Source: Mycobacterium scrofulaceum
Lineage (GTDB): Bacteria > Actinomycetota > Actinomycetes > Mycobacteriales > Mycobacteriaceae
NCBI RefSeq assembly: GCF_001667885.1
Contig: NZ_LZJW01000139.1
Coordinates: 1-60,825 of the forward strand
Length of the DNA stretch: 60,825 bases
Direction: 5' to 3'
Made by a program: the position numbers and the translations under genes. How positions within the stretch are numbered: the stretch's first letter is position 1; every line of letters begins with the position of its first letter. This document shows, piece after piece, positions 35,791 to 45,457 of this stretch. The notes under the pieces were generated by a model that was given only the letters and a program-made list of their open reading frames with translations, did no database searches and was not told where the DNA came from.

Positions 35791-36951
35791 ATGGGTGAGG
35801 CGTACGTCATCGACGCTGTGCGCACCGCGATTGGCAAGCGGGGCGGGGCACTGTCCGGCATACACCCCGTGGACCTCGGCGCGCTGGGATGGCGCGGATT
35901 GCTCGACCGGGTCGACGTCGATCCCGCCGCCGTCGAGGACGTGATCGCCGGCTGCGTCGACGCCATCGGCGCGCAGGCGGGCAACATCGCCCGGCTCTCG
36001 TGGCTGGCCGCGGGTTATCCCGAGGAGGTTCCCGGCGTCACGGTGGACCGGCAGTGCGGCTCCAGCCAGCAAGCCATTTCCTTTGGCGCGCAGGCGATCA
36101 TGGCCGGTACCGCCGATCTCATCGTGGCCGGCGGCGTGCAGAACATGAGCCAGATCCCGATCTCGTCGGCCATGACGGTCGGCGAGCAGTTCGGGTTCAC
36201 CTCGCCGACCAACGAGTCCAAGCAGTGGCTGCACCGGTACGGCGACCAGGAGATCTCTCAGTTCCGCGGTTCGGAGCTGATCGCCGAGAAGTGGAACCTG
36301 TCGCGCGAGGAGATGGAGCGGTACGCGCTCACCAGCCACGAGCGCGCGTTCGCCGCGATCCGCGCCGGTCACTTCGACAACGAAATCATCACCGTCGAAA
36401 CGGAATCCGGGCCCTTCCGGGTCGACGAGGGTCCGCGCGAGTCCTCGCTGGAGAAGATGGCCGGCCTCAAGACACTCGTCGAGGGCGGCAAGTTGACGGC
36501 GGCGATGGCCAGCCAGATCTCCGATGGCGCCAGCGCGGTGCTGCTGGCCTCCGAGCAGGCGGTCAAGGACCACAACCTCACGCCGCGGGCCCGCATTCAT
36601 CACATCAGTGCCCGCGCGGCCGACCCGGTGTTCATGTTGACCGGGCCCATCCCGGCCACCCGCTACGCGCTGGAGAAGACCGGACTGTCCATCGACGACA
36701 TCGACACCGTCGAGATCAACGAGGCGTTCGCGCCGGTGGTGTTGGCCTGGCTCAAGGAGATCAAGGCCGACCCGGAGAAGGTCAACCCCAACGGGGGTGC
36801 GATCGCGCTCGGTCACCCGCTGGGCGCCACCGGCGCCAAGCTGTTCGCCACCATGCTCAACGAACTCGAGCGCGTCGGCGGCCGCTATGGCCTGCAGACG
36901 ATGTGCGAGGGCGGTGGCACGGCGAACGTCACGATCATCGAGCGGTTGTAA
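35791..36951 (+). CDS. fadA6: FadA6, thiolase of ring-C/D degradation
   Basis: Acetyl-CoA acyltransferase thought to split the linear dioic CoA ester made after ring opening. The 386-residue thiolase has the nucleophile Cys in DRQCGSSQQAIS (about 91), the His block GGAIALGHPLGATGAK, and the second Cys in TMCEGGGTANV. The ATG at 35791 is coupled to kstR2. Ends before a strong palindrome at 36972. Confidence 0.94.
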   Translation: MGEAYVIDAVRTAIGKRGGALSGIHPVDLGALGWRGLLDRVDVDPAAVEDVIAGCVDAIGAQAGNIARLSWLAAGYPEEVPGVTVDRQCGSSQQAISFGAQAIMAGTADLIVAGGVQNMSQIPISSAMTVGEQFGFTSPTNESKQWLHRYGDQEISQFRGSELIAEKWNLSREEMERYALTSHERAFAAIRAGHFDNEIITVETESGPFRVDEGPRESSLEKMAGLKTLVEGGKLTAAMASQISDGASAVLLASEQAVKDHNLTPRARIHHISARAADPVFMLTGPIPATRYALEKTGLSIDDIDTVEINEAFAPVVLAWLKEIKADPEKVNPNGGAIALGHPLGATGAKLFATMLNELERVGGRYGLQTMCEGGGTANVTIIERL

Positions 36952-36971
36952 TTCTCTGCGCCGCCTGTCGC

Positions 36972-37026
36972 GACACTGAAACTACGCACAAGACACGCCG
37001 ATTCGGGCGTGCGTAGTTTCAGTCTC
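36972..37026. terminator. Palindrome between convergent fadA6 and membrane-protein gene
   Basis: The outer arms GACACTGAAACTACGCA (36972-36988) and TGCGTAGTTTCAGTCTC (37010-37026) pair with one mismatch. Between them CACGCC and GGCGTG form an inner stem. No U-tract follows. It fits a bidirectional terminator or an intergenic repeat; its TGAAACTA core is shared with the palindromes at 56278 and 57209. Confidence 0.65.
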
Positions 37027-37036
37027 GGTGCGGCGG

Positions 37037-37777
37037 TTACGGGGTTGCCAGCACCAGGCCGATGCCGCCAAGGGCCAACAGCCAACTGGTGAAACTGCCG
37101 ACCAGGAAGTACTCGGTCACCTCGTCGATGCCGACCTCACCGTCGCGCCCCTTCTGGGCGGTCAGCTCCGGGAACCGGATGATGCCCTTGGCTGCGACGA
37201 CCGCGCTGGCGGCGGCCACCTGACCGCCCACGCCCAGGCTCAGGATCAGCAGGCGTTCCATCGGGCCCAACAGCCGCCCGCCCTTGAGCCGATCCGACGG
37301 CTGCGGCTCACCGACGGGGCGTACCGCTCCCACCGAACCGAGCACCAGGCGCACGAGCTGGTTCGCGGTCGCGAACTGCACCAGCACCACGCCGATGACC
37401 ATCAGCAGCCGGGTGGGGGTGACATGGCCGAGCGGCAAGTGCGCCCAGGCCACCCACCGCGCGATGCCGCCGCCGACCGTCGACGACCAACCGGACAGCA
37501 GCGTCAACAGCGTCAGCGTCCCGGCGAATACCGCCAGCGGCGCGGCTTGGTGGCCGCCGCTGCGTTCGCTGCGCGCGCACAGCCACTCCCATGCGGCGAC
37601 CGACGCCGCGGCCAGCACGAGCAGCGGGATGTCGCCGGCATGCCATAGGGCGCCCAGCGCCAAGGACGCGGCCACCACAACCGGTCCCACCACCAGCGGC
37701 ACCCACACCGCACGGACCGCTCGCCGGGACAGGTCGGCGATGCCGAGCGCCGTGAGCAGGACGGCGACGGCACTCAC
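37037..37777 (-). CDS. Multi-pass membrane protein, partner of SatD
   Basis: A 246-residue protein with about six hydrophobic helices, including ADLSRRAVRAVWVPLVVGPV at the start and a last helix FTSWLLALGGIGLVLA. A conserved-looking charged loop, GRDGEVGIDEVTEYFLVG, precedes the last helix. The GTG at 37777 overlaps the SatD stop (GTGA), so it is coupled to SatD. No function is established. Confidence 0.75.
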   Translation of the reverse strand: MSAVAVLLTALGIADLSRRAVRAVWVPLVVGPVVVAASLALGALWHAGDIPLLVLAAASVAAWEWLCARSERSGGHQAAPLAVFAGTLTLLTLLSGWSSTVGGGIARWVAWAHLPLGHVTPTRLLMVIGVVLVQFATANQLVRLVLGSVGAVRPVGEPQPSDRLKGGRLLGPMERLLILSLGVGGQVAAASAVVAAKGIIRFPELTAQKGRDGEVGIDEVTEYFLVGSFTSWLLALGGIGLVLATP

Positions 37778-38421
37778 GGCAGTTCCCGAAGGTATTGGCT
37801 GGCGAGGACGATTAGATCCAGACCGTCACGGCTCGCGCGCTGTGAGACCGCCGACGGGCTGACACCCTCGGCCGCGGCGAGTTCCTTTTTGGTCCGGCCG
37901 GTCATCAGTCCCCTCACAATCCGCAACGATCTCTCATCCAGCGATCCAAGCAGGTGGTCCCGACAGATCAGGGCCGCGTTGACCGCGCCGACGTCGGTGC
38001 GCGTCTCCGCGGCCGCCCGAAATGTCGTGCGCACCAGCGAGAAGGCGGGCTGCCGCTGTGTCTCCGCCGTCTGCTGGATGGCCTCCCGGGCGGCCCACCA
38101 TCCGGGCCCGTCCTGGATTCCGGCGTCGGCGTCGAGGACGGTTACCGCACCCCACCCCAGCCCGAAGCGGACGTCGACATCGGGCGCCAGTAGCAGGCGC
38201 ACGGTCAACGCCGCGTCGATGGCACGGCCGAGCGTGGGATAGCTGCCCTGAAACTCGTCCCCCACCGTGAAGGACGGCGGGTCGATCGCACCGTTCGCCA
38301 CCTGGCTCAGGGTGGTGGCGACACGTCGATGCAGGGCGGGACGGTCGCTGGCACGCCGGGAACCCACCACGTCACCGATCAGCGCGGCGCGAATTGAAGG
38401 CTCCGCCTTCATTGTGCCCAT
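37774..38421 (-). CDS. SatD family protein with C-terminal helix-turn-helix
   Basis: A 215-residue protein. The N-terminal SatD region has AALIGDVVGSR and FTVGDEFQGSYP, a pattern recalling nucleotide-cyclase-like folds (GDxxxS and GDEFQ), and GLGWGAVT. The C-terminus holds a sigma-like or LuxR-like helix-turn-helix, MTGRTKKELAAAEGVSPSAVSQ. The ATG at 38421 sits where a TATAAT -10 box (38428-38433, minus strand) would place the transcription start, so the mRNA is probably leaderless; MKAEPS at 38412 is an alternative start. Paired with a membrane protein, it may form a membrane-linked sensory unit. Confidence 0.78.
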   Translation of the reverse strand: MGTMKAEPSIRAALIGDVVGSRRASDRPALHRRVATTLSQVANGAIDPPSFTVGDEFQGSYPTLGRAIDAALTVRLLLAPDVDVRFGLGWGAVTVLDADAGIQDGPGWWAAREAIQQTAETQRQPAFSLVRTTFRAAAETRTDVGAVNAALICRDHLLGSLDERSLRIVRGLMTGRTKKELAAAEGVSPSAVSQRASRDGLDLIVLASQYLRELP

Positions 38422-38440
38422 ATGAAGATTATAGCTTCAT
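38408..38440 (-). promoter_or_regulatory. satD promoter with overlapping ATGAAG dyads
   Basis: On the minus strand TATAAT (38428-38433) is flanked by ATGAAG/CTTCAT arms (38422-38427 and 38435-38440). A further CTTCAT lies at 38408-38413, inside the start of the gene. The three copies of one hexamer form two overlapping inverted repeats around the -10 box and start codon. The patch is AT-rich. This is a likely operator for SatD's own helix-turn-helix or another local repressor. Confidence 0.6.
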
Positions 38441-38491
38441 TTATCAATTATTCAGAGCACAGCTTAATCAGGTCGCAAGGTCGGCGTCCGC

Positions 38492-38914
38492 TCAGTCCGC
38501 CGGACGGTCATTGACCTTGAGGTACCCCTCAATGCCGACCCGTTGAAAAGTGCGGCGGCGGGAAGCCGACAAAAGGGGCAGGGCCTCCGCCGCGCCGATG
38601 ATTTCGGGGTGCACCACCTCGTACCTCTCGCCCTGGGACGAGATGGTCGCCCGTCCCGCGGCACGAACGTTCTGCAGCCAGTCCACGTCGGTGCCGTAGG
38701 GCAGCGGTATGACGAAGCCACCGTCGATGCGCTCGGCGACGACCGGTGTGGTGTACACCTTGCCCGACCGTCGTCCTGTGTGCTCGATCGCCGCCGCATA
38801 CCAGTTCTTGTGGCCGGCCAGCCGCAGCATGAGCGGGTTGAGCAGGTATTTATTGGAGGTTCGGACCGCGTTCAGGAGTGGGGTCGGCCAGGTTTCGGGA
38901 GCCAGCGAGATCAT
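38492..38914 (-). CDS. Ddn-family deazaflavin (F420)-dependent oxidoreductase
   Basis: A 140-residue FMN/F420-binding split-barrel protein: a hydrophobic N-terminal helix LLNPLMLRLAGHKNWYA, TGRRSGKVYTTPVV for cofactor phosphate contact, GFVIPLPYGTDVDWLQNVRAAG and YLKVNDRPAD. Distinct subgroup from the ddn genes at 47683 and 48169. Substrate unknown. It sits between satD and ipdC, in the place taken by fdxB/Rv3555c in M. tuberculosis. Confidence 0.82.
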   Translation of the reverse strand: MISLAPETWPTPLLNAVRTSNKYLLNPLMLRLAGHKNWYAAAIEHTGRRSGKVYTTPVVAERIDGGFVIPLPYGTDVDWLQNVRAAGRATISSQGERYEVVHPEIIGAAEALPLLSASRRRTFQRVGIEGYLKVNDRPAD

Positions 38915-38956
38915 CCATCCAGGGTGACGCCGCGCGACGGCTCACGGCCAGGGTCC

Positions 38957-40042
38957 TTAGTCCACTGCCGACGGTTCCTCCACGAGCGCCGACGCGGCCT
39001 TCAGGTGCGCGATCGCGTCACGCACGACCGAGTCGATCAGCTCCGCGCACGACGGCAGGTCCTCGAGGATGCCGGCCACCTGGCCGGAGGCGAGCACTCC
39101 GGCCTCGGTGTTGCCTTCGACCAGCCCGGCCTTCAGCAACATCGGGGTGTTGGCCGCCATAACCACCTGGGACCAGGTCAGCTCCTTGCCGTGGCGCATC
39201 GCCAGGCCGTCGCGAATCATCGACCGCCATGTCATCTGCGACATGTGCTTGAACTTCGCCGCGTTGCGCACGGCCGCGGTGAGACCCCTTACCGGTGAAC
39301 CGCTTTCGAGTCTTTCAACCAGGCCGGTGCGCAGCACCCGGTGCGGCATACCGTCGACGCGCGTGGTGACCACCGTGCCGTCGAGCGCCGCCTCCAAGTA
39401 GCGCCGCTTCACCGCGTCGGGCACGGTCGAGTCGGAGGTCAGCAGAAAGCGGGTGCCCATCGCCACGCCGGCGGCCCCGTAGCTCAGCGCGGCCGCGAGC
39501 CCGCGCCCGTCGAAGAAGCCACCCGCCGCGATCACCGGGATGCCGGTGCCCTGCACGGCATCCAGCACCGACGGCAGCAGCAGCGTCGTGGCCACCGGGC
39601 CCGTGTGTCCGCCGCCCTCGCCGCCCTGCACGATCATCGCGTCGGCGCCCCAGGCCGCGACCTTCTTGGCGTGTTTGGCGGCGCCGATCGACGGAATCAC
39701 AACCGCGCCGGCCTCTTTCAGTTGGGCGATCAGCTCCTGCTTGGGCGCCAGGGCGAAGGACGCCACCTTCACGCCCTCGCGGATCATCAGATCGACGCGG
39801 TCGCCGGCGTCCGCGGCGTCGGCGCGAATGTTCACCCCGAACGGCTTGTCGGTGGCGGCCTTGACCTTCCCGATGGCCGTCGCCAATTCGTCCAGCGTCA
39901 TCGTGGCCGAGGCCAGGATGCCCAGCCCGCCCGCGTTGGCCGTGGCGGCCACCAGCCGCGCGCCGGCCACCCAACCCATCCCGGTTTGCACCACCGGATG
40001 CTCGACGCCGACCAGCTCGGTCAGCGGCGTGCGCAGCTTCAT
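38957..40042 (-). CDS. ipdC: IpdC, FMN-dependent oxidoreductase of HIP catabolism
   Basis: A 361-residue nitronate-monooxygenase/enoyl-reductase-like TIM barrel (Rv3553 family) required for C/D-ring degradation. It has HPVVQTGMGWVAG at the start, QGGEGGGHTG for FMN phosphate, VIAAGGFFDGRGLAAAL and GTRFLLTSDS. The annotated activity in other mycobacteria is a flavin-dependent step on 5-OH-HIC-CoA-type esters; the exact reaction is not readable from sequence. The ATG at 40042 overlaps the ipdB stop; a TTG one codon earlier is also possible. Last gene of echA20-ipdA-ipdB-ipdC. Confidence 0.92.
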   Translation of the reverse strand: MKLRTPLTELVGVEHPVVQTGMGWVAGARLVAATANAGGLGILASATMTLDELATAIGKVKAATDKPFGVNIRADAADAGDRVDLMIREGVKVASFALAPKQELIAQLKEAGAVVIPSIGAAKHAKKVAAWGADAMIVQGGEGGGHTGPVATTLLLPSVLDAVQGTGIPVIAAGGFFDGRGLAAALSYGAAGVAMGTRFLLTSDSTVPDAVKRRYLEAALDGTVVTTRVDGMPHRVLRTGLVERLESGSPVRGLTAAVRNAAKFKHMSQMTWRSMIRDGLAMRHGKELTWSQVVMAANTPMLLKAGLVEGNTEAGVLASGQVAGILEDLPSCAELIDSVVRDAIAHLKAASALVEEPSAVD

Positions 40043-40781
40043 CAACGTATCTCCCTGTCGCGCAGCGACTTCGGATCAATGGCCTCGCGGATCAGCCGGA
40101 GCTCCTCGTCCGTCGGCAGCCGGGTCTCACCGGCCTCGTCCACGCCGTGCACCTCGAACGACGTGGCCTCTCGGACATCGTCGGGGGATACGCCGGGATG
40201 CAGGGACACCGCGCGCATGGTGTGGTCCGGGCCGCCGAAGTCGAACACCCCGAGGTTGGAGACCACGCGGTAGGTGTTGGCGAAGCGGAACGCCGGATTG
40301 TCCGGGTCCACATTGTCCCAGCCGATGCCGCATACCACGTCGACCGCCTCGCAGAACACCCGCTTGGAATGGTTGCCCACCCAATAGCTGGTCGCGTGGT
40401 TGATCGCGTTGCCGGGCGCGCCCCGCAGGCCGAACATCTGCCGGGTCGGGTGTTGCAGCGGCCCGAACGCCGAGATGTTCTGATTGCCGAAGCGGTCAAC
40501 CTGATTGGCGCCCATCACCACATGCCGGCGTCCCCAGGCCAGCGTCTCGAACACCCGGCCGAACGGCATCCAGCCCTCGACGGGTCCGGTCTTGCCCAGC
40601 GCCGGGGTGTCAGCCAGCAGTTGCGCCTCGCCGTCGGTCAGCAGGATGTCAGGTGCAAAGGTCAACCGGGCCAGTCGCGCGCCGACCGATGCCATGTTCG
40701 TCATCGGGCTGACCATGATTTCGCCTGCGTCCCGGAAAAGTTCGGCGCACGCGACTGCGCACACTTCGGCGCGGGTGGTGC

Positions 40782-40785
<4 letters not shown>
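40042..40785 (-). CDS. ipdB: IpdB, beta subunit of cyclic-diketone CoA hydrolase
   Basis: With IpdA it hydrolyses the six-membered ring diketone COCHEA-CoA, opening the last ring. The 247-residue protein has a CoA-transferase class I beta fold (GANQVDRFGNQNIS, GAPGNAINHATSYWVGNHSKR). The IpdAB family works as a hydrolase without the usual transferase Glu. The GTG at 40785 overlaps the ipdA stop. Confidence 0.94.
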
Positions 40786-41662
<877 letters not shown>

Positions 41663-41666
<4 letters not shown>

Positions 41667-42421
41667 TTGTCCTTGCCCTTCGCCGTACCGGCGAACGCGT
41701 CGCGGTGCTCGTCGGCGACGCCGGCCAGATTGAGCTCGAACGTAAAGCCTTGTTCCATGCGGTAACTCGAGTTCACCCGCTGCACGTCGATCAGGTTGAG
41801 CGCCTCCTTGGCCGCGCGGATGACCCGGGTGTCCTTGGCGGCGATGTCGCGCGCCACCCGCAATGCGGCTTCGTCGAGCTGGTCGCGCGGCACCACCTCG
41901 TGCACCGATCCGAAGTGGTGCAGGGTGGCGGCGTCCACGGTGGCGGCGGTGAAGAACAGCCGTCGCATCATGTGCTGCGGCACCAGCCGGGACAGGTGGG
42001 TGGCCGCGCCGAGTGCGCCGCGCTCCACCTCGGGCAGCCCGAAGGTCGCGTCCTCGGAGGCCACGATGACGTCGGAGTTGCCGACCAGGCCGATGCCGCC
42101 GCCGACGCAGAAGCCGTTCACGGCGGCGACGACGGGCACCGCGCACTCATAGACCGCGCGGAAGGCGGCGAAGCAGCCGCGGTTGGCGTCGATCAGCGCG
42201 GTGAATCCCTCGGTGCGTTGCATCTCCTTGATGTCGACCCCGGCGTTGAAGCCGCGGCCCTCCGCTCGCAGGATGACCACGTGGGTCTCGGGGTCCTGGC
42301 CGGCGGCCGTGATGGCGTCGGCCAGTTCGAACCAGCCGCGTGACGGGATGGCGTTGACCGGGGGGAAGTCGACGGTGACCGCGACGATGCCCGGTTCGGT
42401 GGTTTGGGATGTGATGGGCAC
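41663..42421 (-). CDS. echA20: EchA20, ring-opening crotonase-family hydrolase
   Basis: Crotonase-fold enzyme that hydrolytically opens ring D of the (7aS)-HIEC-CoA intermediate. The 252-residue protein has the oxyanion-hole blocks GRGFNAGVDIKEMQ and NGFCVGGGIGLVGNSDVIVAS and an ATHLSRLVPQHM helix. The GTG at 42421 is 30 bases from the KstR2 box at 42451, which it shares with the divergent SDR gene. Confidence 0.94.
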
Positions 42422-42450
42422 GGTGCCACTTCCTTGTGGGGTAACTACCT

Positions 42451-42466
42451 AAGCAAGCACTTGCTT
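42451..42466. promoter_or_regulatory. KstR2 operator (echA20/SDR)
   Basis: AAGCAAGCACTTGCTT, followed by GGTA, is the most symmetrical KstR2 box of the window. It is centred between the echA20 GTG (42421) and the SDR GTG (42481). Confidence 0.94.
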
Positions 42467-42480
42467 GGTACGCTAGCACA

Positions 42481-43266
42481 GTGACTCGCGCCGAAGCACC
42501 CGACGCCGTGAACTTGGGGCTGGCCGGGCGGGTGGTTCTGGTCACCGGCGGGGTCCGCGGGGTGGGCGCCGGCATCAGCTCGGTGTTCGCCGGGCAGGGC
42601 GCCACCGTCATCACCTGCGCGCGGCGAGCCGTCGAGGGCCTGCCCTATGAATTCCATTCCTGCGATGTCCGCGACGACGACGCCGTGCGGGCGCTGGTCG
42701 ACGCCATCGTCGACAAGCACGGCCGGCTCGACGTCGTGGTCAACAACGCCGGCGGCTCGCCATACGTGCTGACCGCGGAGTCCAGCGCGAGGTTCAACCG
42801 CAAGATCATCGAACTCAACCTCATTGGCGCGCTGTCGGTTTCGCAACACGCAAACGACAAGATGCAGCAGCAGGACCGCGGTGGATCGATCATCAACATC
42901 TGCAGCCTGTCCGGTCGCCGGCCGTCGCCGGGCACCGGCGCCTACGGGGCGGCCAAGGCCGGCCTGGAAAGCCTCACGCAGACCCTCGCGGTGGAGTGGG
43001 GGCCGAAGGTCCGGGTGAACGCCTGCGTCGTCGGCATGGTCGAGACCGAGCAATCCGAACTGTTCTACGGCGACGCCGAGTCCATCGCCGCCATCTCGAA
43101 GAACGTGCCGCTGGGCCGACTTGCCAAGCCCGATGACATCGGCTGGGCCGCAGCATTTTTGGCCTCGGATGCGGCGTCCTACATCAGCGGCGCCTCGCTC
43201 GAGGTGCACGGCGGCGGCGAGCCGCCACACTATCTGGCAACCACGAACGCCAGCACGGTCAAGTAG
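42481..43266 (+). CDS. Short-chain dehydrogenase (Rv3549c-like)
   Basis: A 261-residue SDR: VLVTGGVRGVGAGIS for NAD(P), VVNNAGGSPY, Ser in NICSLSGRR, and Tyr-Lys in AYGAAKAGLESL. Its end GGGEPPHYLATT is typical of the Rv3549c group. It probably oxidises a hydroxyacyl-CoA in ring-C/D degradation, given the KstR2 box 15 bases upstream. The start is GTG at 42481. A second SDR follows after 14 bases in the same operon. Confidence 0.9.
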   Translation: MTRAEAPDAVNLGLAGRVVLVTGGVRGVGAGISSVFAGQGATVITCARRAVEGLPYEFHSCDVRDDDAVRALVDAIVDKHGRLDVVVNNAGGSPYVLTAESSARFNRKIIELNLIGALSVSQHANDKMQQQDRGGSIINICSLSGRRPSPGTGAYGAAKAGLESLTQTLAVEWGPKVRVNACVVGMVETEQSELFYGDAESIAAISKNVPLGRLAKPDDIGWAAAFLASDAASYISGASLEVHGGGEPPHYLATTNASTVK

Positions 43267-43280
43267 AGGAGACACGAACA

Positions 43281-44186
43281 ATGGGAGTGGTTGACGGCCG
43301 CGTCGTCATCGTCACCGGAGCGGGCGGCGGTATCGGTCGCGCGCATGCGCTGGCCTTCGCGGCCGAGGGCGCTCGCGTGGTGGTCAACGACATCGGGGTG
43401 GGCCTGGACGGTTCGCCCGCCGGGGGCGGCAGCGCCGCCCAGGGCGTTGTCGACGAAATCACCGCGGCCGGTGGGGAAGCCGTCGCCAACGGATCCAACG
43501 TCGCGGACTGGAATCAAGCGGCCGCCCTGATCCAAACCGCCGTCGACCATTTCGGTGGGCTGGACGTTCTGGTCAACAACGCGGGCATCGTGCGCGACAG
43601 GATGATGGCCAACACCAGCGAGGACGAGTTCGACGCAGTCATCGCCGTGCACCTCAAGGGCCACTTCGCCACGATGCGGCACGCCGCGTCGTACTGGCGT
43701 GGGTTGTCCAAAGAGGGCAAGGCCGTCGACGCGCGAATCATCAACACCAGTTCGGGTGCCGGCCTGCAGGGCAGCGTCGGGCAGGGCAACTACAGCGCGG
43801 CCAAGGCCGGCATTGCGGCGATGACGCTGGTCGGCGCCGCGGAGATGGGCCGCTACGGCGTCACCGTCAACGCGATCGCGCCGTCGGCCCGCACCCGCAT
43901 GACCGAGACGGTCTTCGCCGAGATGATGGCAACGCAGGACCAGGATTTCGACGCCATGGCGCCCGAGAACGTCTCGCCTCTGGTGGTGTGGCTGGGCAGC
44001 GCCGAGTCTCGTGACGTCACCGGGAAGGTGTTCGAGGTCGAGGGCGGAAAGATCCGCGTCGCGGAGGGCTGGGCGCACGGGCCGCAGATCGACAAGGGCG
44101 CACGGTGGGATCCCGCGGAACTCGGGCCCGTCGTCGCCGATCTGCTCGCCAAGGCGCGCCCGCCGGTTCCGGTCTACGGGGCCTAG
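43281..44186 (+). CDS. Short-chain dehydrogenase (Rv3548c-like)
   Basis: A 301-residue SDR of the multifunctional-enzyme type 2 dehydrogenase group: IVTGAGGGIGRAHALAFA, VLVNNAGIVRDRMM, Ser-Tyr-Lys in NTSSGAGL and NYSAAKAGI. A GAGGAG ribosome site lies before the ATG at 43281. Likely a 3-hydroxyacyl-CoA dehydrogenase working with the gene before it. Its last 54 bases reappear at 45458-45511. Confidence 0.9.
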   Translation: MGVVDGRVVIVTGAGGGIGRAHALAFAAEGARVVVNDIGVGLDGSPAGGGSAAQGVVDEITAAGGEAVANGSNVADWNQAAALIQTAVDHFGGLDVLVNNAGIVRDRMMANTSEDEFDAVIAVHLKGHFATMRHAASYWRGLSKEGKAVDARIINTSSGAGLQGSVGQGNYSAAKAGIAAMTLVGAAEMGRYGVTVNAIAPSARTRMTETVFAEMMATQDQDFDAMAPENVSPLVVWLGSAESRDVTGKVFEVEGGKIRVAEGWAHGPQIDKGARWDPAELGPVVADLLAKARPPVPVYGA

Positions 44187-44216
44187 GGCGAACTCCCCGG
44201 CGACCGCGATCGATCG

Positions 44217-45104
44217 TCAGCCGCTGACTTTCTGGCTGGACTGACCGATTGAGGTCTGCTTGTTGTTGTAGTTGACTGTGCACTTCACCGTTGTGTCATA
44301 GCTGGTTCCCAAGGGGGGCCACAACATGTCGGTAATCGTACCGGTGCTGTTCGCACCGACGTCGATGCTTCTATCGACCTCCTGCGGCCCGATTCCGCTG
44401 GATTTCGTAGCCGTGTAGCTGCATTTGGCGGGCAGGCTGGAGTTGTTGGTGATAGCCACGCGGGCATTGAATGCATTCCGTGAGATGTTCACCGCGACGG
44501 CATTTGTCGGCGCGCCGCATTGCTGGCCGGCTGGGACGGTGTCGGTCACCGAGCCGGCAGGACATTTCACCGGCGCTGCCGGAGCCGGGTCTCCGGGGCA
44601 ATTCGAGCCGGGCGGAAGAGTCTTTCCCGCGTCTGGTCCGCCGGTGCATCGCACGGGCAACTGCGCCGGGGCCGGGGCAGGCGCGGGTGCCGGTGCGGGC
44701 GGTCTCGCCGCCGCGGGCGGCGCATAGTTGTACTCTGACCATTGGCCGCAATCATCCGTACCTGGGAAGTGCTTGCGGCAGCCCTGGATTGAGATGGTCT
44801 GCGGCTCCGGAGTGATGGTGAAAGTCGCGGTGTTGTTGCACGCCTTGCTGATCTCGGGTTGCATGAAATAACCCTTGCCGTTGATATGGATCACGTCCCC
44901 GGCTTCGTCTCCATGCACGCGCGGGCACCCGGTGACGTTGCAGACCGCGTCGTGCGAACCATTGGGCGTGCACGTCACGCTGTAGCCGTTTGGCAGCGTG
45001 TCGGCGCTGGCGGTTGGCGCCATCAACGGTGTGGCACCGACGATTCCGAACAGACATGCCGTGGCGGCCAGGACCGCGAAACGTTTCATCACTCGCTTAG
45101 CCAC
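44217..45104 (-). CDS. Secreted proline/alanine-linker protein of unknown function
   Basis: A 295-residue exported protein. The signal peptide (about residues 1-33) ends near PTASA. The mature N-terminal domain (about 34-130) has four to six cysteines in CTPNG, CNVTGC, ACNNTA and GCRKHFPGTDDC. A Pro-Ala repeat linker (AARPPAPAPAPAPAP) follows, then a Cys-rich segment and a C-terminal beta-rich domain ending in SIGQSSQKVSG. No enzyme motif. The start is GTG at 45104 with GGAGG upstream. Not at this place in M. tuberculosis. Confidence 0.75.
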   Translation of the reverse strand: MAKRVMKRFAVLAATACLFGIVGATPLMAPTASADTLPNGYSVTCTPNGSHDAVCNVTGCPRVHGDEAGDVIHINGKGYFMQPEISKACNNTATFTITPEPQTISIQGCRKHFPGTDDCGQWSEYNYAPPAAARPPAPAPAPAPAPAQLPVRCTGGPDAGKTLPPGSNCPGDPAPAAPVKCPAGSVTDTVPAGQQCGAPTNAVAVNISRNAFNARVAITNNSSLPAKCSYTATKSSGIGPQEVDRSIDVGANSTGTITDMLWPPLGTSYDTTVKCTVNYNNKQTSIGQSSQKVSG

Positions 45105-45340
45105 GGCAGTGCCTCCCCGAAGTGTGTGCGGCGCAAGGTCGCACGCCTCGAACTTTTTGCAGCCTATGGCGGCCAGGGTGGCCGGACCAATAAGGGATGT
45201 CCCTACACTTTCGGCCAATCCGCAGCTAAGGGCGCCTGCCGGGCCAATGCGTTTCCGAAGGATCGGTGACCTCAGAACGAGGCGACTCGCTGTGGCCGGC
45301 GTCAAACGATGGCCGGGGTTTACCCGATTTGCGTCCGATC

Positions 45341-45448
45341 GTGGTCAGCAGCGCCGCCGGGAGCCACAGTAACGGGGCGCCACCGGGCATTGGTAACGCG
45401 GCATATCCAAAGGTGCGCGCGAGCAGAGTATTTCAGCGCCAAGGCGAG
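45341..45448 (-). pseudogene. ddn gene remnant (N-terminal half)
   Basis: On the minus strand this segment aligns base for base with 47990-48098, the first third of the ddn paralogue at 47683, with only a 2-base length difference. Shared blocks are GTCAGCAGCGCCGCCGGGA and AGTATTTCAGC. Translated in pieces it gives LKYSARAHLW where the intact gene has LKYFARVHVW. It has no start codon, no C-terminal half and a frame change. Confidence 0.75.
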
Positions 45449-45457
45449 ACGGCGCGA

